Source of the DNA: Anodontia alba
Taxonomy: Eukaryota > Mollusca > Bivalvia > Lucinida > Lucinidae
Assembly (NCBI GenBank): GCA_964016985.1
Contig: OZ024827.1
Span: 18,743,489 to 18,807,488 of the forward strand
Reading direction: 5' to 3'
Length of the DNA stretch: 64,000 bases
Every line of letters starts with the position of its first letter. Positions within the stretch are counted from its first letter, which is position 1. The notes under the pieces were generated by a model, which worked only from the letters and a program-made list of their open reading frames with translations, was not told the DNA's origin and did no database searches. Position numbers and translations under genes: made by a program. Below, piece by piece: positions 22,451 through 34,368 of this stretch.

Positions 22451-23164
22451 GTGTGCATCTTTGCATGCTTATCTGAACTTTTGTCGTTCGTATAATTACG
22501 GTGTCGCGTGAGATGTTTAAGACCATGAGATGTTTCAGAACGCATGCGCAATGGAAGCGGATGTCCGGTGGGCATATTTTCTATGTGTGTACTAAGCTTA
22601 ATTATTGCATAAAAAGCAGTGTCGCACCTTATTAACAGCCGTTCATTAACCGGTGTTAATGCACGGCTACGCAACTTTAAATATGGGCATACCGGGGCTA
22701 CAGATTTGCTGCCGTCACGAGATGTGTACTGCCCGGCCCTAGAAAGAGCATAGTCCGTGGAAATTGAGTTCGAGAGGCATCGGTGAAAAGGCGAAACAAA
22801 ATAGTACAAGAAATAACGTGACGAACATCCGACCGGTTGTCCTCCTTTGACTTAATTGTTGTTTATGTAGTATACACATAAGCAGAAACAGAAATACCTT
22901 TTCATTTAAAAAAAAAACAGGTAAACTGCATGTGGGAAAGCTGATTGACCAGATGACCAGCTAGCCTTAATTAGGCACCATATGGTTGCCCTGCAAGGCC
23001 TGACTCTGAGATTATTATAACTGCTATTAATATCTATCAGACAGAAAGTTTTACTAGAAACTGCCAAATAGTCAAGTTAAAGGCGGTTTGATTACTCAGA
23101 CCCCAGTATGGCTCACCTTTGCCCAGTGGACATTGCCTAAAAATAAATATCATCTTTATTCCAG
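22451..23164. other. Intron sequence before SRCR1
   Basis: No repeat family was clearly recognised. A short stretch (aaggcgaaacaaaatagtac, near 22785) recurs at 62087-62118. Confidence 0.35.
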
Positions 23165-23306
23165 CGTCTGTTTTCCGATTGGCTAATGGACCCAATAAGT
23201 ACTCCGGGAGAGTAGAGGTGAACAAAAATGGTGTATGGGGAACTGTTTGTCTTGACAACTTCGGAGATACTGAGGCCAAAGTCGTCTGCAGATCATTGGG
23301 TTTCAA
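23165..23306 (+). CDS. SRCR gene: SRCR domain 1, first exon
   Basis: A 142-nt exon between acceptor atctttattccag and donor TTTCAA|gtaata. It enters in phase 1 and leaves in phase 2. It encodes the N-terminal half of an SRCR domain: [25 protein letters not shown] and [10 protein letters not shown], with the first two domain cysteines. There is no cysteine after SLG, so this is the six-cysteine group A form. The second half follows at 26107. SRCR domains bind polyanionic or microbial ligands and protein partners outside the cell; the specific ligand cannot be told. Confidence 0.93.
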
Positions 23307-23512
23307 GTAATACAAATTTCAGTGGCGTAGCAAGAACTTGTTTTAACGCACACACAGGAAATATTAGGAAATATTATGAAAAATTATGTCTAGAATCATT
23401 TCTAAAATTGGTACTACTCTGGAAGGAAAGAATTTAGGGACCAAATTCTTCGCTTTAAGAGCAGCGCCTCTGGTAAAGATGCAAAATTATGTTTCTTACG
23501 CATGTCACACAC

Positions 23513-23767
23513 CATTACGAAAATACGCCTATTCAAATATATAGAAAATTTTACAAACAAAAAAGAAACATTTCCAGATAAAAATCTGATATTTTTCATA
23601 TTTTACTCGAAACGGCTAGGCGATTCTAACGAGTACCCACAATCTATAATTTTGAGCCAAAAAATAAGCAAAAAAATGTATACCCCTAAAAACCCGAATT
23701 TTACTATATAAAAAAGTGGGTTTTAACTTGAAGGGGGTCAACATTATATAGGCATGTTTTTGTGATG
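23513..23767 (+). mobile_element. MITE-A copy 7, core eroded
   Basis: Both termini are present. The left arm of the central palindrome is mostly deleted (aaacggctaggcgattctaa). The flanking base is C on both sides. It lies 206 bp after SRCR1 exon a and is inverted relative to copy 6 on the other side of that exon. Confidence 0.9.
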
Positions 23768-23836
23768 CATGCCAAATGTGCGTAATGAGCGCTACGCCAT
23801 TGAAATGCTATTGTTTTTAACATGGATACTAGTCAT

Positions 23837-24205
23837 GCTGAGCACGTCTACATATCAAGTATAATCCTTAAAGCACTAATCACAATTGTAGCAGACAAAA
23901 TTTTAATCATTTGTTTTTCAGAGAATATAAGGCGATATTTCTTGTGGCAGACGATTAAAATGAAATATCAGATCAGGCCTTATGTTCTCTGAATAAAAAG
24001 AAAAAAGAAAAGAAAAGAAAAAATGATAATAAAAATAAAATGCTGAGCACGTTTAAATATCAAGTTTAACCCTTAAAGCACTAATCACAATTGTAGCAGA
24101 CACAATTTTAATCATTTTGTTTTTTCGAAAAAATAAGGCAATATTTCTTATGGCAGACAATTCAAATGAAATATGAGGCCTCATTTTCTCTGAAAAAATA
24201 CAATA
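23837..24205. repeat. Two-unit tandem duplication of about 165-200 bp
   Basis: Both units contain actaatcacaattgtagcag, then ATATTTCTTRTGGCAGAC and a closing TTCTCTGAAWAAA. Unit 1 starts near 23837 and unit 2 near 24040. Confidence 0.8.
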
Positions 24206-24364
24206 AAGTAAATTAATGATATTAAAAAAAGAATGACGTCTTCTACAATTTTGCTTCACGATTAAATTTGTATCTGCCCGTTTTACCAGTCATTCTGATT
24301 CTAAAATACCACCCATTGAAACAAAGAAAACAACAAAAAAGAAAAAAAGAAAAAAAAAACAATT

Positions 24365-24640
24365 CATCACGAAAACACGCCTATATAATTTCGACCCCCT
24401 TAAACCCCACTTTTATATAGTAAAACGGGTTTACAGGGGTATACATTATTTTTGTTATTTCTGCTCAAAAACATAGATTGTGGTACTCGTTAGAACCGCC
24501 TCGACGAGGCGGTTCTAACGAGTACCCACAATCTATGTTTTGAGCAGAAATATGAAAATTATCAGAGTTTTTTATCTGAAAATTTTCATTTTCTGGAGGT
24601 GAAATTTTCTATATAATTAATTAGGCGTGTTCTCGTAATG
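24365..24640 (-). mobile_element. MITE-A copy 8
   Basis: Full length; core centre CCTCGACGAGG, arms matching except one missing G. Confidence 0.94.
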
Positions 24641-25105
24641 AACGCTGGTCCCAATGATAAGAGTAAATACAATTTACTATGTTTGTTTACTCGCCTAATA
24701 ACCAGTTTTTCCATTGTTTCATTTTTTTATACATCGTTTTTTGTTTTGTTTTTTTTGTTGTTTTTTTTTTTTTTTTTTTGTATATATCTACCTTTCTTCT
24801 TGATTGCAACTTTAAATATAATAGGGAAGGGTGTAAACTAGTACAGGGAGAACTCATCTCTTTTATGCATTCGTTCACCCGTACGTGCGTGTGTAAAATT
24901 TTGACCAACGTCTTCTCTAAGACCACTAAACCAAACAACCTTTGAGGCTGAGTATTGGTTATAGAGCGTCAGAAATGGATGTTTTGCTACTTTGTTTTTC
25001 AAATAAAGGTCGTAGATTGACCTTTAAAGGGCAATATCAAAGATACTTTTCTATACATCCTGTGGGGAAACTGTTGAAAATTCAAACTAAATGGAATAAC
25101 CAGCA

Positions 25106-25374
25106 CATTACGAAAACATGCATTTTCAAGCATATTGGAAATTTTACAACCGAAAAAGAAAATTTTCCGAAAAAGGAAATTTTTCATATTTCTGCTCAAA
25201 ACATAGATTATGGGTACTCGTTAGAACCGCCTCGGCGAAGCGGTTCTAATAAGTACCACAATCTATATTTTAGGAAAGTAAGAAAAATAATGTATACCCC
25301 TGTAAACCCAAGTTTCACTATACAAAAGGTGGGGCTTAAGGGGGTCAAAACTGTAAAGGCGTGATTTCGTAATG
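25106..25374 (+). mobile_element. MITE-A copy 9
   Basis: Full length with many substitutions; flanks agca on the left and agca on the right, the only copy besides copy 1 with a 4-bp match. Confidence 0.92.
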
Positions 25375-25424
25375 AGCATTTGCTCTGTGTAGTGAATGTT
25401 TTCAGTTGATAATAGCTACAGATA

Positions 25425-25465
25425 AGGATTTTTTTTTTTTGTTTTGTTTTGTTTAAAGTACTGAT

Positions 25466-25501
<36 letters not shown>

Positions 25502-25519
25502 CTGGGGGGTTTTTTTGGT

Positions 25520-25556
<37 letters not shown>

Positions 25557-25920
25557 CTTCACAAAAACATATTATGTGTACTAATTTGAACAACATATGT
25601 TTTCATGGTGGTATAAGAAATATATCAGTACTTTTTAGTTGAAAAAGTGACTTATTTTGTAGCTATACTTATTTCAACATAGTTTATATGGAATGTTTTT
25701 ACATTTCTTTACCGCGAATTTAAAATGGTACAAACAGACTACTTGATATTTCAATCAGATTGTTTGTTGTTTTTTTTTTTGTTTTTGTTTTTTTTTTTTG
25801 TTTTTTGTTTTTTTGGTTTGTTGTTGTTGTTTTTTTGTTTTTTTGTTGTTTTTTTTTTTGTTTTTTTTTTTGTTTGCTTTTTTTTTTTTTTTTTTTTTGT
25901 TTTTTTTTGTTTTTTACAAT
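25425..25920. repeat. Long T and T/G tracts
   Basis: Poly-T runs at 25429-25440, 25466-25501 and 25519-25557, and a T-rich TTTTTG array at 25767-25917. Between them, 25556-25605 is a collapsed copy of the MITE-B type core (acaaaaacatattatgtgta). Tracts of this kind assemble poorly. Confidence 0.9.
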
Positions 25921-26106
25921 TTTCTCATATTAAAATAAAAGCGAGAATGCATTCCTAAACATAGAAACTAAGAAGATGACAATGAAATTATTAATGTGAT
26001 ACTCAGTCACAGGGGCAAAACTGACTGATGGATACTCTAACTAATGTCTCGGTGGTCGATTATAAACGATCATCGAGACAGCAATAGAGTAACTCTAATA
26101 TTTCAG

Positions 26107-26285
26107 AGGAGGACTGCAGAGATCAACGAAATACGGAAGTGGGGAAGGAAAAGTATGGATGGAACAAGTGAAATGTTCAGGAACTGAGTGGTCTCTAGAG
26201 GATTGCAAATTTAAGATCGCGTACACCGGCGACTGTGATCACACAAGAGATGTGTCTGTCGACTGTGTTCAGTCATTTGAACAAG
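26107..26285 (+). CDS. SRCR gene: SRCR domain 1, second exon
   Basis: A 179-nt exon (acceptor taatatttcag, donor CAAG|gtgttt), phase 2 to phase 1. With the 142-nt first exon it gives 107 codons. It contains KVWMEQVKCSGTEWSLEDC, then TGDC and VSVDC, completing the six cysteines. It is 9 nt shorter than the matching exon of the other four domains (188 nt each). A small hairpin (gtctcggtggtcg...cgatcatcgagac, 26047-26081) lies just upstream of the acceptor. The last nt (g) joins AT of 29029 as Asp. Confidence 0.93.
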
Positions 26286-26719
26286 GTGTTTTATTATTAT
26301 ATCTTGACCCCAACGTATATATATATATATAAACTGCAAAGAAGTTAAGTTAGTACATTATTTTGGGGCTCCCTAGGGGAACCTGTGAAACCTTTAAAAA
26401 AAACCTTTAATTTGTTTCACGTCCTAAAGAAAGGATTTTAAATAAAACACCTTTATTTTTTGCAAATTATCATATGGATGGAAGAACAGAGAGACGGGTA
26501 AACGGACGGATGGAATGACGAAGACAATATATCGCCACAGCATACTTTGTGGGCTGGGGAGGGGTAGGGGTGTATATATTTGTTTTATCTTGTTTCAAAT
26601 AGCTCGAACATCAACCTTCATTCTTATGCCGCTCCAAAGTACAAACATGTATTCGGGTGCTTCTTGGTCCTCAACCTAGTCTCTGAAAAGTCACTTTGAA
26701 ACATATATAGTCACAAAAT

Positions 26720-26960
26720 AATATGATGAAACACAGCTAAGGACTAAATGGTGTCAGAACACAAGAAAACTGCAAACATGACCCCGATGGACCCAACCAG
26801 CGGCATTGAAAGTCATTCAAGCATTATTGGATTAATAAACATGTATGCATTTCGCCGCAGAATATCCATGTTTTAACCTACTTTTTTGTAGCGAAAGACT
26901 ATCTAAATTGTTCCGAAAAATCAGTTTTGCCAACAATATTTCTGAATTGATACTACTAAG
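26720..26960 (-). repeat. R6 dispersed repeat fragment
   Basis: Matches in order the ATGCATTTCGCCGCAGAATA and TTGTAGCGAAAGACTAT blocks at 33640-33700 and, more loosely, at 45900-45970. Confidence 0.5.
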
Positions 26961-27049
26961 ATGCCAGAACATTGAGGTACAAACAGACTTCCTTGCAGTT
27001 CCAAGCGTTTTCAATTCAGCACTGTAATTTGATATTAATTCAGGGTAAC

Positions 27050-27328
27050 CATCACGAAAACATGCCTATACAATTTCGACCCCCTTAAACCCCACTTTTA
27101 TACAGTAAAACTGGGGTTTACTGGGGTATACATTATCTTTCTTATCTTTGCTCAAAAACATAGATTGTGTGTACTCGTTAGAACCGCCTCGGCGAGGCGG
27201 TTCTAACGAGTACCCACAATCTATGATTTTAGCAGATATATGAAAAATATCAGATGTTTTTATCTGATTTTTTTCTGTTTTTGGAGGTGAAATTTTCTAC
27301 AATTTTTCATAGGTATGTTTTCGTAATG
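27050..27328 (-). mobile_element. MITE-A copy 10
   Basis: Full length; core centre CCTCGGCGAGG, arms near-perfect. The flanking base is C on both sides. Confidence 0.94.
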
Positions 27329-27474
27329 CCACGGTAAAACTTAGAAAATGATTCTGACCAGGAGGAGACGCATCTCTCTATATGCATTCATTTTTTTAAA
27401 TCGGTATTTAGATTACAATTACTTTCTTACCTCTAACATTGAGTAGAATCTGTCTGATTGAGCTTATTGTATGC

Positions 27475-27752
27475 CATCACAAAAACGCGCCTATATAGTT
27501 TTGACCCCCTAAACCCCATTTTTATATAGTAAAACTGGGGTTTACAGGGCTATACATTATTTTTCTTATTTCAACTCAAAAACATAGATTGTGGGTACTC
27601 GTTAGAACCGCCTCGCCAAGGTGGTTCTAATGAGTACTACAATGTATGTTTTGAGCAGGTATATGAAAAAATATCAGAGTTTTTTATCTGAAGATTTTCA
27701 GTTGTTGGAAGTGAAATGTTCTATGTATTTGAATAGGCGTGTTTTCGTAATG
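27475..27752 (-). mobile_element. MITE-A copy 11
   Basis: Full length; core centre CCTCGCCAAGGTGG, with uncompensated changes. The flanking base is C on both sides. It lies 147 bp after copy 10 in the same orientation. Confidence 0.93.
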
Positions 27753-28306
27753 CGCTCTTGCATGATGAATGTACAACAAACATGCTCTCTCTTGAAGTTT
27801 CTTGCTTTTTTTCCATTCCTTTTGCTTTATTTTTACATTTGGCTGTGCGAGTGATAGTTTTTACTGTCCGACTCGGAGTCGAGCGTTCTGTGACAGGTGC
27901 TGTAAAAGGACCTAAAACACTTGACCAGGGCCTACACTGTGTACATGAAATACAGGTATTTCTGATACAGAATAAATAACTACAGACATTCCTAAAACCA
28001 GAAACGATACTGTCCAATTTATTAATAACGACGATTTTATTTGTATAAATGGATTAAGCAATGTGGTCAAGCTCGACGATGAAGAATGGCCGACACATAG
28101 ATCTGTGACAAATGCGTATTCAACTGAATGTGTCTACCTATAGACTGGCTCCTGTCTAATTGATATATAAATCAACAGAAAACTTTTTTATATTTTACAA
28201 AAATCTGATCTTTTGGAATGTCCTCTCTGATTTGGCTGATCAGTAAGTGGTAAGGGAGATTACGAGTATATGTGTAGAAAAATAGTCTAGGAGGAGTAGT
28301 TTACTT

Positions 28307-28551
28307 TTAACCCTTAACGCGCCAAGAAAACCTGCATCTGAAAATGTCGTCTGTTTATGTCGTCTGCTGAATATTCTTGCACACTTTTCAAACCTATTTT
28401 TGCACACAGGCAAACAGTGTGGACCCAGATCAGACTGCTCCTAAAGGAGCAGTCTGATCTGGGCCCACACTGTTTGCAGAAATGACTTTTAAAGTAACTG
28501 GCAGAAAACAAAGCAGATGACAATAGTTGTGATTGGCGCATTAAGGGTTAA
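28307..28551. mobile_element. MITE-C copy (TTAA type) with palindromic core
   Basis: Ends TTAACCCTTAACGCGCCAA and its complement (TTGGCGCATTAAGGGTTAA). The core palindrome runs from caaacagtgtggacccagat to its complement around a CCTAAAGG centre. TTAA is at both edges, as in piggyBac-type insertions. Confidence 0.85.
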
Positions 28552-29028
28552 TAGATTAGAAATGTAAAAATCATAGCGTGGTGCCAGGCTAGTCTACCTT
28601 AATTCTCGTAGTCAGAGTGCCAACGTATGGAAACGCTGTTCAACCAAATTTATGAAAAGACTGATCCAGTTTGATAGTGAAAGGTAACGTCATTTGCTCA
28701 TATTCTGACCATGTCTTGTCATTAAAACCTTACTTTAGACATTGAGCAGTTACAATTTTATTTCGATTATTAAAGTACACCATAGGATGTAGCACGAGGA
28801 CATCGTCATCCAAAAAAGGAAAGTTTACAATCAAAATAAAGTATGGACCATCTGCCCACTTCAATAAGCTTCCTCGTTGTTCCTCTGAAGAAAACGTGGA
28901 CCTTGTTGCTACCCAAAACGCCCGACGAAGACTGATCAGCCTGCGTAAATGCACATACTGATCTGTCTCTTCTATAGGCGCATGTCTAAAGGTACATTTT
29001 CTTACATTTTGGTTCATCGTAATTTCAG

Positions 29029-29167
29029 ATATGTATCGTTTAATGGGTGGACAATATTATTATACTGGAAGAGTTGAGGTGAAACACGATGGAAAATGGG
29101 GGACTGTATGTAACGATGATTTCTCACCAAAAAATGCTGAAGTTGTTTGTAGGTCTTTAGGCTACAG
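29029..29167 (+). CDS. SRCR gene: SRCR domain 2, first exon
   Basis: A 139-nt exon (acceptor atcgtaatttcag, donor TACAG|gtttgt), phase 1 to phase 2. It encodes [28 protein letters not shown] and [10 protein letters not shown], the N-terminal half of a group A SRCR domain. The methionine at its start is internal, not a translation start, because the phase-1 join to the previous exon (g|at, Asp) is open. The second half is 6.2 kb downstream at 35354. Confidence 0.94.
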
Positions 29168-29192
29168 GTTTGTCAAATACTATATATTGTTT

Positions 29193-29395
29193 GAGCTGGG
29201 GCACAGTATTTGGTACAAGATTGCAAGTGCGCTCAGATGAGACTGTGCATTCGGTTCATCTAATCAGAGTCTTTGCAGGATACTCTATGGGTAGCCAAAG
29301 ATTCAAAGCTTCTAACAGGCGGAAGGCGAAGACTTATCAGCCATCGCACTGCAGGCTTGTAGGAAATGCTGAGTCTCGGCTCGGATGTAATACAC
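29193..29395 (+). repeat. MITE-D copy next to SRCR2 donor
   Basis: Starts tttgagctggggcacag only 25 bp after the exon end and closes near tgagtctcggctcgg. The interior shares gattgcaagtgcgctcag with the fragment at 318-390. Confidence 0.5.
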
Positions 29396-29399
29396 ATTT

Positions 29400-30690
29400 A
29401 CATGTAGGACTATCATATTAATCGCTGTCCAATATTGCAGTATCTAACAAGAACACAAGCACTCTTGCCTCTTGTGACTGTTGATCCGAAATATTTTTTA
29501 TAGTCGACTAATCGGAAAACTCTATTCTTAGAAAATATTTTTCTCACGTTTTTTGGCCTGGGATTTGGCTTGCCAAGTATAAGCCCATAGTAGTTACTGT
29601 ATACCAAAATTTAAATCCCGGCCAGCAACTACGATAAAAAAAAAGGCCCGTGAAAAAAAATATATATTCGGGTTGAACATAATAGCAAGGTTTATGTTTA
29701 CAACAAACTTCGATATATGTACGATGCTTCTCATATGTAACTGTTCTTACGACATGACAGCCGTAAAAGGAATAAAGCATGACGTGAAGCCATTTTCGGC
29801 GTATAAAGTCCTATCCCGGACGAGCCCCCAATTTCTGTTACGAGCCAGGCGTAACGAGAAAGAAGTCAAAGTGAAATCAGCAACAAGCTTTAAATTATTA
29901 GCAATATTTATTCACAAAAAAATATAAGATTCAAAACAAAAGAATGTAAGTGAACAGTACCTTTCAAATTTATGTCACAAAGCCCCTCTGAAATAATCCA
30001 GAACTTATAAAACAAATCCTTTGATATCAGTTTCTGATCCCACAATTTAAATTTCCTGAATTCAGAATTTAAGTCCAAAATGAATAAAATATTAAAGTAA
30101 TCCAGTATAGAATAATTTCCAGTGAAAGTATACAAAGATGCTCAGATGAAAATCTTTTCTCCTTATATAATATCAAAGAAAAAGAATTTACTACAAGCAT
30201 CTCTTATTTTCCAGTTCCAATCAAGAAACTTCTAAATCTTCCATGACATGCCAAAAATAACTCAGTCCAGAATCAAGGACGTAAACATCATGTTATTGTA
30301 AACATGCTGTTCTAGAAAGTTATTTTTGGAAACGTAGTAAATAAAGCTATTTATGGAAACATAGTAAACATGATGCTTAAGATAATTGAACACCCTATAT
30401 ATAAAACTGTTTGAGTAAGAATTTTGAGCCCTGATGAGCCTTATTGCGCTGTATGGAGATAGCCGATATTGATAGCCGAGAGTAGAACGAAAAAGTACGA
30501 GGACTTGCGTATCTGAACTTTCAGCTATATTTAGTGTTTAAAAACTAATAGTTAAATATTAACCAAAGAAAGACAGAGTGGTACCTGCAAATTTCTCCAC
30601 GGGTTTTACATAGAGTACAATAAACAGAGAGTCAGTCCCCCCAGAATATTATTAAAACTGCAAAACTCCATGCGCAACTGACGCTGCTGC
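29400..30690. other. Intron sequence, nothing recognised
   Basis: About 1.3 kb without repeat family, frame or RNA gene that could be supported. Confidence 0.4.
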
Positions 30691-31210
30691 ATTAAAATCT
30701 AAAATCACTTACTAGAGAACACAATATGAGTTTCTCAGACATACGGTTTTAGAGTTCAAGGCCTTGCAGGCAAAGGTGCCTAAGCGTCCGTCTGTCCGGC
30801 CAGCTGTCCATCTGGAGTTATCTCCCTTACTTATACTCTGGATGTACGCCTTTTTTTTCCATGATTTTTGCATTTTTTGTTTAAAATCATTTACTTGGGA
30901 ATGAGTTTCTTAGTCCTATGGTCTACGATTTAGTCTTATGGTTAAGGCCTTGCAGGCAAAGGGTCTTATGTTTCTCCTTATGTTTGCTTTTTTTTTTTAG
31001 ATGAAAATCATTTTCTAAGGAACATAAAACTGAGTGTATTGGTCATGGTTTAAGAGTTACATGCTTTGCAGGCAAAGGGCTTTATATTTCTCATTATATT
31101 TGTAGTCCTTTTTAAAAATCACTTACTAGAGAAAACAAAATTGAGTCTCTTAGTCTCATGGTTTAAGAGTTACTAACCTTGCAGGCAAAGGGCCTTATAT
31201 TTATCATTTT
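30690..31210. repeat. About four tandem units of ~110-250 bp
   Basis: Blocks of AATCAYTTACTWGRGAAMA, then a TTAGTCTCATGGTTTAAGAG-like stretch, then CCTTGCAGGCAAAGGGYCTT recur at about 30703, 30884, 31005 and 31117. The units are imperfect and differ in length. Confidence 0.75.
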
Positions 31211-31907
31211 GTTTGGATTCTTTGTTAACTAGAAATTTGTCAAAAGTACACATTGACGTAGGCTAATTTGACAATGTTTGCACTGGTTAATAGAGGTACC
31301 CAAAACGAGGTCATCCGTATACTGTGAACAAATTTCTAGTTTCTTGTTTTGGGGAATTTTGTTGTTGTTGTTGTTTGTGTGTGTATTTTACAGGCTTTCA
31401 AATGGATCTCTAGTCATTTTTACACTGTGTAGGACAACATGTACATGGAGTTTCACGTTTTCACATAATTTCATCTACTCTTTCAGATAATTAAACCTTC
31501 ATTAACATCAGGATTTTTTTTATCGAATTTCTGCAAGAATTGATTGAAAAATATGCTAAAAATGGCATTTGTGTCACTCAGTGCTCGTAAGTGTTTCATT
31601 CAGATCAGTTATTTAATTGACATTTAAATAAATAAGTACATCATGAAAAAGTTTGTCATTTTGAAACTAAAAAAGTTGCAGATGATTAAATGCCGTGTTA
31701 CGTTCTTCCTGTTTGTTACTCCGTGTAGGAGGGGAGGGACTATAGAAATGACCCTTGTCCTTCTGTGTGTCATTCTGTCCACATCACGAAAACTTATATC
31801 AAAGCGCTGTAGGCGCTGGTGGCCTGGGCTTCAGAACGCCCAGGGGCTTCAAAGCTCACCAGATTTCAAATATTAAACACAAAATCTGTAACGGCTAATA
31901 TGATGAA

Positions 31908-32093
31908 CATCACGAAAACACGCCTATATAATTTTGACCCTCTTGAACCGCACTTTCATATAGTAAAACTGGGGTTTACAGGGGTATACAATATTTTTGT
32001 TATTTCTGCTCAAAAACATAGATTGCGGGTACTCGTTAGAACCGCCTCTAATGAGTACCTACAACATATCTTTTTATTGAGAAATAAGAAAAT
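31908..32093 (-). mobile_element. MITE-A copy 12, R half, abutting copy 13
   Basis: R terminus and R hairpin are present; the core has collapsed (gaaccgcctctaatgagtac). The copy ends exactly where the L terminus of copy 13 (attacgaaaac) begins. Confidence 0.88.
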
Positions 32094-32385
32094 ATTACGA
32101 AAACACGCCTATTTAAATATACTGAGAATTTTAACACCCTTAATTTGTGTCACAAAAAATGAAAATTTTCAGATGAAAAATACTAATATTTTTCTTATTT
32201 CTGCTCAAAACATAGATTTACGTACTCGTTATAACCGCCTCGAGGAGGCGGTTCTAACGAGTACCCACAATCTATGTTTTTGAGCAGAAATAGGAAAAAT
32301 AATGTATACCCCTGTAAACCCCAGTTTTACTAGATAAAAGTGGGGTCTATGGGGGTCAAAATTATATAGGTATGTTTTCGTGATG
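32094..32385 (+). mobile_element. MITE-A copy 13
   Basis: Full length, with a short extra segment in the L arm (32140-32155) and core centre CCTCGAGGAGG. If copies 12 and 13 are taken as one unit, the base outside is A on both sides. Confidence 0.92.
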
Positions 32386-32645
32386 ATATCAGCATTTTCC
32401 TGTAAAAAATTCAATTTATCTGGAGTTTGACGGAGCACTGTCCTTCAAAAACATCTTTGATGATAATGTTTAAATGACTCGACACAACGTTTCAAAACAA
32501 CACTCTAAAGAAAACTGAACTGAGAAAACGAAAGGGAACCTGCAACCTTAATTATTACAGTATTCATAAATTGTATCCCTCTTGCCACTAGTATACAAAT
32601 ATCAGTGAAAAAAACAAACAAAAAAAAAACATCCTTCTCGAGCCA

Positions 32646-32923
32646 CATCACGAAAACAAGTCTACATAATTTTGATCCATTTAAATCCCCTTTTATATAG
32701 TAAAATTGGGTTTTACAGGGGTATACATTATTTTTCTTATTTCTGCTCAAAAGCATATATTGTGGGTACTCGTTAGCACCGCCTTGACGAGGCGGTTCTT
32801 ACGAATACCCACAATCTATGTTTTGAGCAGAAATATGAAAAATAAATATGAGTTTTATCGGAAAAGTTTCAGGTTTTAGAGGTGACACTTTCTATATATT
32901 TGAATAGGCGTGTTTTCGTAATG
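32646..32923 (-). mobile_element. MITE-A copy 14
   Basis: Full length; core centre GCCTTGACGAGGC. Confidence 0.93.
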
Positions 32924-32974
32924 CACCTAGTCAAGAAGGAAAGCGGATTAAGCAATGGCAAAAAGAAAAACCTT

Positions 32975-33190
32975 ATATGGAGTATTATCAGTGAAGATAC
33001 CCAGTAAATGTCACAATTACGAAGCACAGTCTTCCAGAGACGCCAAAATGAGGAGAGTTTATGAACAAACAGTGACCAGAGAAAAGAAACACCAAATATG
33101 AAACCAATGACACAAGAACAAAGAAGAAATACAACACAGAAACACCTAGAAACAGTGAATAGAAAAAAAAAACCACTGAATGTTTTAACC
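32975..33190 (-). repeat. R6 dispersed repeat fragment
   Basis: Matches 45260-45370 in order (caattacgaagcacagtctt, then AAACAAACAGTGACCAGAG-like text). A second fragment of the same family follows at 33420-33790. Confidence 0.45.
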
Positions 33191-33242
33191 AGGTTTATTT
33201 GCACGAAACCTTGATGCAGCTCCAAATTAGAAATGTACCGAA

Positions 33243-33355
33243 CGAGCACATGACGTTTATACAACGTCGGCATAACGTCGATGCAACATCATGGCGTTGC
33301 ATCGACATTGAAGCAACGTTATTTTTGTTTTATCGTCATGGCCCGCTGGGTAAGT
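33243..33355. repeat. MITE-E fragment, ACGTCG repeat
   Basis: acatgacgtttatacaacgt, followed by iterated ACGTCGATGCAAC-type units, folds on itself (gatgcaacatcatggcgttg / catcgacattg). It ends in a gcccgctggg edge. Confidence 0.6.
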
Positions 33356-33419
33356 TTCGGTCCGCGTGAGAGTCCGTGAATCACATCCGTGAAACATCAC
33401 ACTAAATCACATATAATCA

Positions 33420-33790
33420 CAAGTACTTTGATGAAATAAAACTCAATGGAGATCTGAGGCCTGAACACAAGAAAGCCACAAAGTAACCACGATGTGCTAG
33501 ATCACAGATATTGGTAATCAAGCATCAACCTTCTGAAACAGACTCTGGAGGCCGTCATTAGTCTGAGGACCGAATCACCGTCGTACCATCAAAGAGGGAA
33601 GCAAACTTATCAGTCTTAAATGGGTTGAGAATAATGCATGCATTTGGCGGCATAATACCCACGTTGTAACCTATCCTTTTGTAGCGAGTGACTATTGTTT
33701 TAGATTGACCCGCAAAAAATCAGCTCTGGCAATAATTTGTCTGACTGTTTCAGACTAAGTCGCAAGAAAGCACATGTTCTGACAGACATT
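33420..33790 (-). repeat. R6 dispersed repeat fragment
   Basis: Shares AGGCCTGAACACAAGAAAGC-like text, then the cctatccttttgtagcgag block, with 26720-26960. Confidence 0.5.
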
Positions 33791-33908
33791 AAACGATATC
33801 CTAGGTGTTTCTGCTTCACTGAATTCCCGTTTTGAAAGGTTAATTATTTTGATGTTGGTTTTGTCTCCGTTTTTCGAAAGGCTTATTTGTTGTTACATGT
33901 ATTCCATT

Positions 33909-34182
33909 CATCACGAAAATATACCTGTATAATTTTGACCCCCTTAAACCCAACTTTTACGTAGTAAAACTGGGGTTTACAGGGGTATACATTATTTTTC
34001 TTTTTGCTGCTGAAAACATAGATTGTGGGTACCCTTTAGAATCGCCTTCACGAGGCGGTTCTAACGAGTATCCATAATCTATGTTTTGAGTAAAAAAATG
34101 AAAAATATCGGAATCCTTATCGGAAAACCTAGTTTTTGGGGGCGAAATGTTCAATATGTTTGAATAGGCGTGTTTTCGTAAT
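33909..34182 (-). mobile_element. MITE-A copy 15
   Basis: Full length apart from the last base; core centre GCCTTCACGAGGC. Confidence 0.92.
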
Positions 34183-34368
34183 AGGAAACGCCACTCAAAA
34201 CTCGGTATGACGCTTTATAGTGTTCTGTAATCGAGAGAAAAAGAATGATGATGTATTCTATCAGTATATGGCTAATTTTAAAATCGCGTTCGCTGACAAT
34301 GATCTAAATGATCAGGCTGACAATTTTGTACGCATCTCTGTTTTCCATAACCATCGTAATTTTGTGAA

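Noticed and set aside
24638..25958. Hydrophobic F-rich frames that look like membrane proteins
   Set aside because: Translation of T and T/G tracts; also at 36613-36921.
29031..29240. ATG at 29031 as a gene start
   Set aside because: The acceptor two bases upstream and the in-phase join to the previous exon show it is an internal methionine of SRCR domain 2.
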